Part shown: in pieces, positions 34,078-42,717 of the stretch
Position numbering within the stretch: position 1 is the stretch's first letter
How the letters are laid out: each line of letters starts with the position of its first letter
Source: JBNJGB01 sp051747385
Lineage (GTDB): Bacteria > Myxococcota_A > UBA9042 > PHBI01 > JACKFB01
Reading direction: 5' to 3'
NCBI GenBank assembly: GCA_051747385.1
Contig: JBNJGB010000007.1
Location: 1-64,000, forward strand
Length of the DNA: 64,000 nucleotides
Notes under the pieces: model-generated
What the model was told of the DNA's origin: nothing
What the model saw: only the letters and a program-made list of their open reading frames with translations
The model's database searches: none
Position numbers and translations under genes: made by a program

Positions 34078-35784
34078 CTACTGCTCGGCGGAGAGGCTCC
34101 GCAGGCGGTTCAGCGCGGCCGCGATCTCGAAGCGGCGCACCTCCGCGAGATCCCCGCTCCGGCCCCGTGCGAGCAGGTCCAGCCCCTCGCGGGCGAAGCC
34201 GTCGTCCAGGAGGTCCAGGGCCTCGGACAGGGTGCGCTCCCCGTCCAACAGGTGATCCCGCAGGTACACCAGGGCCTGCCCGACGGTCCGCGTCTGGCAC
34301 GGGTCCACGAGCTGCTCCACGGCGGACAGATCGAGGTCCCACTCCCCGAAGCGGATGTGGTCCAGCCCCCGGGGCTGCACCTTCACCGGCCGCTTCCCGC
34401 GCCTGGGATCGATGCTGGAGGGCGCGGGCCGGCGCGGGTGGACGTCGCCGAAGACGTCGCCGCCCTCCGACACCCGCGGCTCGCCGTGGCGCTCCGCGAT
34501 GCGCTTCGCCTCGGCGGTGGCGTCGCGCGGCTCGTAGGTGTCCATGAGGATGACCGTGTCGGCCACGTCGAAGTAGTCCCCCGCCCCGCCGACCACGATG
34601 ACCGACGAGACCCCGTGGTCCCTGTGGAGCTGCCGGACCTTGTCGATGTACGGCGTGATGGGCTCGCGATCCTTCGCCACCAGCGCCTGCATCCGGTGGT
34701 CGCGGATCATGAAGTTCGTCGCGGACGTGTCCTCGTCCATGAGCAGCACGCCCGCGCCGACCTCCAGGGCCTCGGCGATGTTGGCGGCCTGGGAGGTGCT
34801 GCCGCTGGCGTCGTCGCTGCGGAAGGCCCGCGTGTCCCGCCCGAACGGCAGGTTGTCGATGAAGGGGCTGATGTCCACGCACTCCACGCGGCGGCCGTCC
34901 TCGGCGCGGATCTTCACCGTGTCGGCGCGCGCCGCGACCCGCTCCCGCCCGTCGCCCGGGACGTGGTTCCACACGCCGAGCTCCACGGCGTTCAGCAGGG
35001 TCGACTTGCCGTGATACCCGCCGCCCACGATCAGGGTGACGCCCTCCGGGATGCCCATGCCCCGCACCCGGCCCGCGTGGGGGAGATCCACCTCCACGGC
35101 GAGCGCCTCCGGCGCCTCGAAGGGCACCACCTGCCCGGTCAGGGGTCGCGGGTCCACCCCGCTCCGCCGCGGGAGCCTGGAGCCGTCCGCCACGAAGGCC
35201 ACCAGCCCCCGATCGGCCAGGGCCGCCCGCAGGGCCTCCTGGTCCTCCACCGCCTCCACGTGGCGCCGCACGGCGTCCGGATCCAGGGCCTCGAACAGGA
35301 GCGAGCGCCGGGCCACCGCCGGGACGTCCTCCAGGAGCTGCTGGGCAGCCTGGCGCCCGAGGACCCTGCGTCCCCGCGCGGGGAGCCCCGCGACGAAGCG
35401 GGCCTCCACGTGATCCGGGTGCACCACCACGCTCGTGCGCCGGAGGATCTCCTGGGTCGGCCGCTCGATGCCCAGCAGGCCGCTCTTGCCGCTGCCCCGC
35501 CGGAGCTGTCCGAGGGCGGCGACCGCGTCGTCGAAAGCCCGGGTGAGGAGGTCCGCGAGGGCGTGGCGCGCCACCCCGCTCGTGGCCCACGCCGGGAAGG
35601 CCGCCTCCCCGGCCGGCACCTGGAGCCGGAGTCGGCTGGGCGCGGCGAAGGGATCGCCCTGGACGTGGTCCACGCACAGGGTCCAGCCGCCCAGGCGATA
35701 GGTGCCCCGGATGTCCTTGTAGGCCTTGTAGCCCCGCCCGTCGATGCGGCGGAGGGTCTCTCGCAGGTCCTCGGCGTCGCGCAT
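34078..35784 (-). CDS. PF09818 ABC-class P-loop ATPase
   Basis: The 568-residue protein matches the predicted ATPase of the ABC class (PF09818) across its length. It begins with the family motif RRIDGRGYKAYKDIRG. It has an unusual Walker A GGGYHGKST (254-262), an SGSTSQ signature-like loop (327-332), and Walker B GVLLMDED (345-352). It lacks membrane segments and has no partner permease nearby, so it is not a transporter ATPase. The family role is unknown; an RNA or DNA-associated function has been suggested from domain context only. It stands alone between genes on the same strand. Confidence 0.82.
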   Translation of the reverse strand: MRDAEDLRETLRRIDGRGYKAYKDIRGTYRLGGWTLCVDHVQGDPFAAPSRLRLQVPAGEAAFPAWATSGVARHALADLLTRAFDDAVAALGQLRRGSGKSGLLGIERPTQEILRRTSVVVHPDHVEARFVAGLPARGRRVLGRQAAQQLLEDVPAVARRSLLFEALDPDAVRRHVEAVEDQEALRAALADRGLVAFVADGSRLPRRSGVDPRPLTGQVVPFEAPEALAVEVDLPHAGRVRGMGIPEGVTLIVGGGYHGKSTLLNAVELGVWNHVPGDGRERVAARADTVKIRAEDGRRVECVDISPFIDNLPFGRDTRAFRSDDASGSTSQAANIAEALEVGAGVLLMDEDTSATNFMIRDHRMQALVAKDREPITPYIDKVRQLHRDHGVSSVIVVGGAGDYFDVADTVILMDTYEPRDATAEAKRIAERHGEPRVSEGGDVFGDVHPRRPAPSSIDPRRGKRPVKVQPRGLDHIRFGEWDLDLSAVEQLVDPCQTRTVGQALVYLRDHLLDGERTLSEALDLLDDGFAREGLDLLARGRSGDLAEVRRFEIAAALNRLRSLSAEQ

Positions 35785-36014
35785 TCGCGTTCCTCCCCCG
35801 CGCGACCGTAACGGAGCCCGCGCGGGCGCCGCCACCCCCGGCCGACGGACAGGGCCGACTCGCAGCCCGTCCCCTCGCCGGAGAGCGCCGGGTTGTCCGA
35901 CCGCCCGGTGCGGGAGGCCTGCGACCGGGCCGGCGTCTCCGTCTCGCCGCCACCTGCCCTCCGAGCGCTCCCTGCGCCACGTGGGCCAGGCCGGCGCCGC
36001 CTCCGTCGATGCGG

Positions 36015-37757
36015 CTACCCCTGGTCCCAGCCGCCCTGCCGGCGGAGGGCCTCCACCTCGTCCCGGGCCTGCTCCTTGAGCGTCACGTAGTCCGTCTTGG
36101 ACACACGGTTGAGCGGGAACTCCCCGTGGTCGAGGACGACGTAGTGGAGCGGGCGCATGTAGGAGGCGATGCCGCGGGCGTGCTCGTGCAGCTCGTCGTG
36201 GGACAGGTCCGCGCCGGGCTTCTTCTCGACGAAGGCGACGATGCCCTCGCTGAAGACCTCGTGCTTCACGCCCACGACGCCGACCGAGGCCACCTTCTCC
36301 TCCAGATCGGCGAAGTGCTCCTCCACCTGGGCCGGGAAGACCTGGTAGCCCTTCGGCTTGATGACCAGCTTGGAGCGGCCGGCGAACTGGAGGCCCGCCT
36401 CGGTGCGGCTGCCCAGATCCCCCGTGTAGAGCACGCCCTCCTTCGAGATGGACTTCGCGGTGGCCTCGTCGTTGTTGACGTAGCCGAGGAAGACCTGGGG
36501 CCCCTCGAAGCAGACCTCGCCCACCTCGCCGTCCGGGAGCACGTCGCCCGCCGTACCGTCCTCGTTCATGGGCGCGCGGATGGTCATCGGGGTGACCGGC
36601 ATGTCCTGGCCCACGGAGGCGAGGATGTCGTCGACGGTGCCGTTGAGCGGCGTGTAGGTGACGAAGCCGGCCATCTCCGTGAGGCCCAGGCCCGTGCCGA
36701 AGCGCGGACACATCTCCTGGAGCTTCTCCAGGAAGGGCCGGGAGACCTGCTGACCGCCGTACAGGGCGAAGTTCAGGCTCGACAGGTCGAAGTCCTCGTA
36801 GTTGGGCAGCCGCCACTGCAGGTTGAACAGCGCCGGGATCTGCCCGAAGTCGGTCACCCGGTAGTCCTCGATGGCCTTCAGGCTCTTCTCGGCGTCGAAG
36901 ATGTGCAGGATGACCGCCGTCCCTCCGTAGAAGAACGGGGTCATCATCTGCTCGGTCTGGCAGCCCACGTGGGACGGCGGCAGGTTCACCAGCATCCGGG
37001 ACCGGTCGTCCATACCGAACGCCGCGCCCAGGCACATGTTCTGGCAGGTGGCGTTCCGGTGGGAGAGCAGCGCCGGCTTCGGGAACCCGGTGGAGCCGGT
37101 CGTGTAGATGACCAGCGCGCCGTCGCGCTCGTCGATGGACCCCGTGATCTCCTGGAAGCGCGCCAGCAGCGCCGAGCCGGCGGGATCGGCCATGGCCTCC
37201 TTCGCGAGGCGCTCGGCGTCCGCGGCGACGCTGAAGGCGGAGACGGCGCCCTCGATCTCCTCGCCCGGGGGCACGAACTGGATGAAGTCCCGGATGTACG
37301 GGCAGCTCTGCTGCACCGCCCGCCCCAGCTCGGAGAAGTCCGCCACGGGAGTCTCGCCGAGGAACGCGAAGCCCTTCGGCTCGATGAGGCCGAGGCTCCG
37401 GATGACCTCCGGCCCCTTCAGGCGGAGGTCCAGCGGCGCCATCACGACGCCGATCTTGAAGCAGGCGTACTCCAGGAAGATGTGCTCGGGGAGGAGCGGG
37501 AGCGACGTGGCCAGGAAGTCGCCCTTCTCATAGCCCATGTCGAGGAGCTTCAGGGCCATCGCCGTCGTCGTCCGATCGAACTCGGCGAAGGTCCACGCCT
37601 TGTCGGTCTCGGCGTCGATGATCGCCGGCTTGTCCGGCGTCTCCTGCGCCCAGCGCGTGATCACGCCGTGGAGCAGGTGGCGATCCGCGAAGTCCTCGTC
37701 GAAGTGCCTCCGCGTGAGCTGCGGCACACCGCCCTTCCTCTCGACATCCTCGAACAT
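36015..37757 (-). CDS. AMP-binding acyl-CoA synthetase
   Basis: The 580-residue ANL-superfamily enzyme has the P-loop YTTGSTGFPK (218-227), the A5 region GTGLGLTEMAG, and the A7/A8 block YTGDLGSR followed by GRSKLVIKPKGYQVFP. The C-terminal lysine motif is NRVSKTDY (A10-like). It should activate a fatty or aromatic acid to the acyl-CoA through an acyl-AMP. No neighbouring beta-oxidation or polyketide gene defines the substrate. Length and motif order are normal. Confidence 0.87.
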   Translation of the reverse strand: MFEDVERKGGVPQLTRRHFDEDFADRHLLHGVITRWAQETPDKPAIIDAETDKAWTFAEFDRTTTAMALKLLDMGYEKGDFLATSLPLLPEHIFLEYACFKIGVVMAPLDLRLKGPEVIRSLGLIEPKGFAFLGETPVADFSELGRAVQQSCPYIRDFIQFVPPGEEIEGAVSAFSVAADAERLAKEAMADPAGSALLARFQEITGSIDERDGALVIYTTGSTGFPKPALLSHRNATCQNMCLGAAFGMDDRSRMLVNLPPSHVGCQTEQMMTPFFYGGTAVILHIFDAEKSLKAIEDYRVTDFGQIPALFNLQWRLPNYEDFDLSSLNFALYGGQQVSRPFLEKLQEMCPRFGTGLGLTEMAGFVTYTPLNGTVDDILASVGQDMPVTPMTIRAPMNEDGTAGDVLPDGEVGEVCFEGPQVFLGYVNNDEATAKSISKEGVLYTGDLGSRTEAGLQFAGRSKLVIKPKGYQVFPAQVEEHFADLEEKVASVGVVGVKHEVFSEGIVAFVEKKPGADLSHDELHEHARGIASYMRPLHYVVLDHGEFPLNRVSKTDYVTLKEQARDEVEALRRQGGWDQG

Positions 37758-37828
37758 GGTGCCCCCCGTCGGGTCATGGGTCCTCGGCGGGGGACCCTAA
37801 CGCGCCGCGGGCGGCGTGAAAAGGCGGC

Positions 37829-37909
37829 TCAGGGCTCGATGCAGAGATCGCCGTCGCACGCCAGGGGCGCCGGACAGGGGTCGCCCCCCACATCATCTGG
37901 CTCACTGGC
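37829..37909 (-). other. Out-of-frame continuation of the lamin-tail lipoprotein
   Basis: One base off the frame of the gene ending at 37902, the next 26 codons read ASEPDDVGGDPCPAP then LACDGDLCIEP and stop at 37829. This is Cys/Pro/Asp-rich and has the same style as the protein's other linkers. It looks like the original C-terminus, separated by a single-base frameshift (a real mutation or a sequence error). Confidence 0.55.
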
Positions 37910-40900
37910 ACGACGGGTTCTCCGCGCCGGGGGTCCCGAGCTGACCGGTCCCGAAGGGCGTGGTGGCGTCGCACCAGTTGGCCCCGTCGTCGTTCAGGTC
38001 GGCGTCGAAGGCGGCCGGGTCCAGGCTCAGGGCCTCGCCCTTGGTGTCGGGGAAGTCCACGGGGTCGTAGGTCACGGAGTCCACGGTCGTCCCGTCGCAG
38101 GCGATGGTGAAGGTGTCCGAGTTGTTCCCGAGCGTGAGCGCGGACCAGACCCAGGCCACGTCCACGCCGCCGTTGTCCCCGGTGGCGTCGTTCACGCCCA
38201 GGACCACGAAGTCGCCGGGGGCGAGGATCAGCGGGCCTCCCGTGTCGATCGTCTCGTCCGGCTCGATGGGGCTGGAGACGACACAGCCGTTCACGTCCAC
38301 GTCCGCGTCGGAGGCGTTGTACAGCTCCACCCACTCGCCGTTCGAGTCGAGGACGGGATCGGGGTTCTTCATGATCTCGGTGATGACGACGTCGCCCGGG
38401 CCCGGCACCGCCGCGGCCTGCCCCGGGTCGACGCAGGCGCCCGACTGGCAGACCTGGCCGGTCTGCGTGCAGTCCGTGGTGCCGGCCACGCCGTAGATGC
38501 ACTCGCCGTCCTCGCAAGTGCCGTTGGAGGAGAACTCGAGGACCGTATCCCCGTCACAGGCCGGCGAGGGCTGCTGGTCGCAGACCACGTCGTCGCAGGC
38601 GGTGGGGCACGGCGGGTTCTCGGCGCCCGGGCTGCCGGGATCGCCGCCGCCCGTGGCCTCCGTGGCCATGCACCAGCTCTCCACCAGGTCGTTGGCGGCC
38701 GCGTCGTAGGCCCCCGGGTCGAGCTGCAGCGACGCGCCGTCGGCGTTCGGCCACCCGTCGACCTCGGACCACGCCACCTCGTCGACGAGCACGCCGCCGC
38801 ACGTGAGGGACACGCTGTCGCCGTCGTTGCCGAAGAAGAGGCCGTCGTAGACGTAGTCCACGGGCGCGCCGCCGTTGGTCTCCGCGTCGCCGTTCACGGC
38901 GAAGACCGCGGTGGCGCCCGGGCCGATGGACAGGGACGGCTCGGCGTCGATGACGTGGTCCGCGTCGTTCGTGCTGCCGATGGCGCAGCCCTGCAGGTCG
39001 AGGGCCTCGCCCGTCGTGTTGACGACCTCGAACCACTCGCCGTCCGCGTCGTCCACGGCGACGGGGTCGTACATCACCTCGGTGATGACCACCTCGCCCT
39101 CGGCGGGCAGGACCGGCACGTCGGCCGCGTCCACGCACTGCCCGTCGAAGCAGGCCTGGTCCGTGGCGGTGCAGTCCGTGGTGTCGGCCACGTCGTAGAG
39201 GCACGCGCCGTCCTCGCAGACGCCCTCCGTCGCGTAGACCTGCACCACGTCGCCGGCGCAGTCGGGCGCGGGCGGGGCGTCGCAGGTCACGCCGACGCAC
39301 GGGTCGTCACAGGCGTGGTTCTCGGCCCCCGGCGTGCCCGTGTCGCCGTCCCCGAACGGCAGGAGCGAGGCGCACCAGGCCTCGGCCTCGTCGTTGAACT
39401 CGTGGTCCGACAACGCCGGGTCCACCTGGATGGAGGCCCCGCTCGTCAGCGGGAACGTCGAGTCCCAGAGGATCACGTCCACGACCACGCCGTCGCAGCG
39501 GAGAGCCAGCGTGTCCTCCATGTTGTGGAGCTGCAGCCCCGCGTAGACGTAGTCCACGGTCACGCCGCCGTTGGTGCCGGCGTCCCCGTTGACGCCGAGG
39601 ACCAGGTAGGCGTCGGCGCCGAGGGGATACGGGCCGCTGCTCTCGATGGGCTGGGCCGTGTCGCCGTCGCTCTCCAGGACGCACGCGCTCAGGTCCACCG
39701 GGCCGGCGCCCAGGTTGACGATCTCGAACCACTCGCCGTCCGCGTCGCTCACCGCCGCGGGGTCCGCCATGACCTCCGTGATGATGACCTCGCCGGCGGC
39801 CGGCGCGGGCGGGACGCTGCCCGGCTCCACGCAGGCGCCCTGGTGGCAGACGTCGCCGGTCCCGGTGCAGTCCGTGGTGCTCGCCACGTCGTAGACGCAC
39901 TCGCCCTCCACGCACGTGCCGGCCGCCTCGTACTCCTGCACCACTTCGCCGTCGCAGTCGGGCGCGGGCGGGGTGTCGCAGACCGCGCCGACGCACGGGT
40001 CGTCACAGGCGTGGTTGTCGCCCCCCGGGGTGCCGAGCTCTCCGTCGCCGTAGGGCAGCGCCGCCGCGCACCACGCCTCGCCCTCGTCGTTCAGCTCGAA
40101 GTCCAGGAAGGCCGGATCGAGCTGCATCGAGGCGCCCTCGGTGTCGGGGAAGGTCGCCCCGCCGTCCCAGGCGACCTCGTCGACGACCAGGTCGCCGCAC
40201 TCGAGCCACAGGTTGTCCGACCCGTTGCCCAGGGTGAGGCTCTCGTATTCGTAGTCGACGGCCACGCCGCCGTTGGTGGCCTCGTCGCCGTTGATCCCGA
40301 ACACGACCAGGGCGTCGGCCGGCAGCACGACGCCGTCCGCGCTCCACGGCGAGTCGTTGTCGCTCCGGATCTCGCAGCCGTCGAGGACCACCTGGTGGCC
40401 GGTGGTGTTGCGCACCTCGAACCACTCCGCGTCGATGTCTCCCGGGTCGTCCGGGTTCTGCATGATCTCGTTGATGACCACGTCGCCGGCCTCGGGCGGC
40501 AGGGGGACGTCGCTCTCGTCCATGCAGGCCCCGCCGAAGCAGACCTGCCCGCCCAGGGTGCAGTCGGTGGACTCCGCCACCTCGTAGCTGCACTCGCCGA
40601 CCGCGCATGTGCCCGTCTCGGCGTACGTCAGGAGCGTGTCACCGTCGCACTCGGGCGCGGGCGGCGCGTCGCAGACCACCCCCTCGCACGGGTCGGGGCA
40701 CGCGTCGTTCAGCGTGCCCGGCGTGCCGAGGTCGCCCGCCCCGTAGGCGCTCGTCGCCTCGCACCACGCGAGCCCCCCGTCGTTCGAGTCCGCGTCGAAG
40801 GCGCTCGGGTCCAGGCTCAGGGACGCGCCGTTCGGGTCCGGGAACGTGCCGCCGTCGTCCCAGGCGACCTCGTCGATGACCTGGCCGCACACGAGGCGCA

Positions 40901-42587
40901 GGACGTCGTCGCCGTTCGCGAGGGTGATCCCCGCGTAGGCATAGTCCACGGGCGCGCCGCCGTTGGCCGCGTCGTCGGCGTTCGCGCCCAGGACGAGGAA
41001 GTCTCCGGAGGCCACGAGGAGCGGCCCGCCGGCGGCGATGGTGTGGCCGGGGTCGTTGGTGCTCTCCAGGCTGCACCCCTGGAGGTCCACGGCGCCGTCG
41101 CCCACGTAGGTGACCTCGAACCACTCCCCGTCCCCGTCGGACACGGCGGCGGGGTTCTTCATGATCTCCGTGATGACCACGCTTCCCGGCGTCGGGCTGC
41201 TGCTCACGCCTACGCACGAGCCCGCCTCGCAGGTCGTGCCGAGGTCGGCGCAGTCCTGGGTCTCCGGCGCGTACTCGCACGAGGCGGCGCCCTCGACCAC
41301 CGCGCAGGTGCCCTCGAACGGGTACTTGTCCAGGACGTCCCCGTCGCAGGTGTTCGCGGGCGGGTCGTCACACGGGTTCGGGACGCACGGGTCCTGGACC
41401 ACGGTGAGGTCGCCCGCGTTGGCCGACTGATAGCCGTCCTCCGAGCCGTCCGCCCCCTCGCCGGCGTCCAGGTCGCACACCGTCCAGGACAGGCCGCCGT
41501 CGGCGGAGAAGCGGTAGGCGACGTCCCAGGCCCCCTCCTCGGGCGACGGGAACTGCCGCACGTACTGGTCATGGCCGGGCTCCTCGGCGTCGTCCCAGGT
41601 CTCGTCGGGCTCGGCGGGCAGCCACGTCCACTCGGAGTCGAGGGCCTGCGGGTTCGAGGAGTCGGGGCCGTAGCCCACCTGCGCCTGCAGGAGCGGGGTC
41701 ACGTCCGTGGCGGAGGTGGCGTCCGTGAGGCCCGCGGCCCGCACGCGCCCGGTGAACGACACGTCCTCGCCCACGAAGCCCTCCAGGACGGCCGGGCCCT
41801 GCAGCCGGCAGTGGTCCACCGGGGTGGCCTCCGGACAGGCCGGGTTGTCCGCGCCCGGGGTCCCGTAGTCCCCGTCTCCGTAGGCCTCGAACGCGCCGCA
41901 CCAGTTGGCGGCGGCGTCGTTGTCCACGGGGTGGTACGACTCCGGGTCGAGCTGGATCGCGGCGCCCTGGGGTGCGAGCCAGGAGGCGTCCCACTCGACC
42001 GCGTCGACGACGGTGCCGCCGCAGGCCAGCGTGATGGCGTCCGCGTCGTTGCCCAGGGTGATGTCCTCCCAGGCGTAGTCGACGCTCGCGCCCCCATTGG
42101 TCGCCGTGTCGGCGTTCGGCCCCAGCACGAGCAGCGCGCCGGGCTCGACGACCAGGCCGCCGTCCGCCGCGATGGTGTGGATGGCGTCGTTGTCGCTCTC
42201 GAGGAGGCAGCCGTTCAGGTCCGCGGCCTCCTCGCCCAGGTTGATCACCTCGACCCACTCGCCCTCGGTGTCGGCGACGGCCTGCGGATCGCGCATGATC
42301 TCGACGAAGACCACCTGCCCCGGCACCGGCTTCGGGGTCTCCGTGGTGTCGGGCTCCGCGTCGGGCACGTCCGGGCCCTCGTCGGGGCCGGCGTCGGGCG
42401 TGCCGTCCGGGTCGACGGGCACGTCGCCCGGCGCGTCGGGGAGAAGATCGCCGCCCCCCACGTCGCCCGGGGCGTCGGTCTGCACGTCGGCTTCGCCGCC
42501 GTCCCCGCCGCCGTCGTCGCCGCAGGCGGCGAGCAGCAGGGCCAGGGCACAGGGGATGAGGAGTCTCGAAGGTCGGCTCGGGATCAT
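37902..42587 (-). CDS. Giant lipoprotein with six lamin-tail domains
   Basis: The 1,561-residue precursor has the lipobox LLLAAC (Cys22), followed by a Gly/Asp/Pro-rich linker to about residue 85. Six lamin-tail (LTD) beta-sandwich domains follow, each starting like VVITEIM then EWFEV and containing LVLG-NGD-TNGG motifs. Each of the last five is preceded by a Cys-rich linker of the kind CDTPPAPDCDG with ACVEPG. After the first LTD is an inserted beta domain (roughly residues 260-400). LTDs are found in secreted bacterial proteins with nuclease or adhesive partners; no enzyme domain is present here. The protein is probably anchored on the cell surface. Its stop may result from a frameshift. 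Confidence 0.78.
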   Translation of the reverse strand: MIPSRPSRLLIPCALALLLAACGDDGGGDGGEADVQTDAPGDVGGGDLLPDAPGDVPVDPDGTPDAGPDEGPDVPDAEPDTTETPKPVPGQVVFVEIMRDPQAVADTEGEWVEVINLGEEAADLNGCLLESDNDAIHTIAADGGLVVEPGALLVLGPNADTATNGGASVDYAWEDITLGNDADAITLACGGTVVDAVEWDASWLAPQGAAIQLDPESYHPVDNDAAANWCGAFEAYGDGDYGTPGADNPACPEATPVDHCRLQGPAVLEGFVGEDVSFTGRVRAAGLTDATSATDVTPLLQAQVGYGPDSSNPQALDSEWTWLPAEPDETWDDAEEPGHDQYVRQFPSPEEGAWDVAYRFSADGGLSWTVCDLDAGEGADGSEDGYQSANAGDLTVVQDPCVPNPCDDPPANTCDGDVLDKYPFEGTCAVVEGAASCEYAPETQDCADLGTTCEAGSCVGVSSSPTPGSVVITEIMKNPAAVSDGDGEWFEVTYVGDGAVDLQGCSLESTNDPGHTIAAGGPLLVASGDFLVLGANADDAANGGAPVDYAYAGITLANGDDVLRLVCGQVIDEVAWDDGGTFPDPNGASLSLDPSAFDADSNDGGLAWCEATSAYGAGDLGTPGTLNDACPDPCEGVVCDAPPAPECDGDTLLTYAETGTCAVGECSYEVAESTDCTLGGQVCFGGACMDESDVPLPPEAGDVVINEIMQNPDDPGDIDAEWFEVRNTTGHQVVLDGCEIRSDNDSPWSADGVVLPADALVVFGINGDEATNGGVAVDYEYESLTLGNGSDNLWLECGDLVVDEVAWDGGATFPDTEGASMQLDPAFLDFELNDEGEAWCAAALPYGDGELGTPGGDNHACDDPCVGAVCDTPPAPDCDGEVVQEYEAAGTCVEGECVYDVASTTDCTGTGDVCHQGACVEPGSVPPAPAAGEVIITEVMADPAAVSDADGEWFEIVNLGAGPVDLSACVLESDGDTAQPIESSGPYPLGADAYLVLGVNGDAGTNGGVTVDYVYAGLQLHNMEDTLALRCDGVVVDVILWDSTFPLTSGASIQVDPALSDHEFNDEAEAWCASLLPFGDGDTGTPGAENHACDDPCVGVTCDAPPAPDCAGDVVQVYATEGVCEDGACLYDVADTTDCTATDQACFDGQCVDAADVPVLPAEGEVVITEVMYDPVAVDDADGEWFEVVNTTGEALDLQGCAIGSTNDADHVIDAEPSLSIGPGATAVFAVNGDAETNGGAPVDYVYDGLFFGNDGDSVSLTCGGVLVDEVAWSEVDGWPNADGASLQLDPGAYDAAANDLVESWCMATEATGGGDPGSPGAENPPCPTACDDVVCDQQPSPACDGDTVLEFSSNGTCEDGECIYGVAGTTDCTQTGQVCQSGACVDPGQAAAVPGPGDVVITEIMKNPDPVLDSNGEWVELYNASDADVDVNGCVVSSPIEPDETIDTGGPLILAPGDFVVLGVNDATGDNGGVDVAWVWSALTLGNNSDTFTIACDGTTVDSVTYDPVDFPDTKGEALSLDPAAFDADLNDDGANWCDATTPFGTGQLGTPGAENPSCQ

Positions 42588-42717
42588 GACGCGCTCCATT
42601 CGACACGAGGACGTCCGGCTGTGCGACCTAGCACGACCGCGCCATCGCCCCAACCCGAAAACGACCCGGCCCGCCTTGCCGCGCGACCTCCGGCGGGCCT
42701 AGGCTGGCCCTCGCGTC

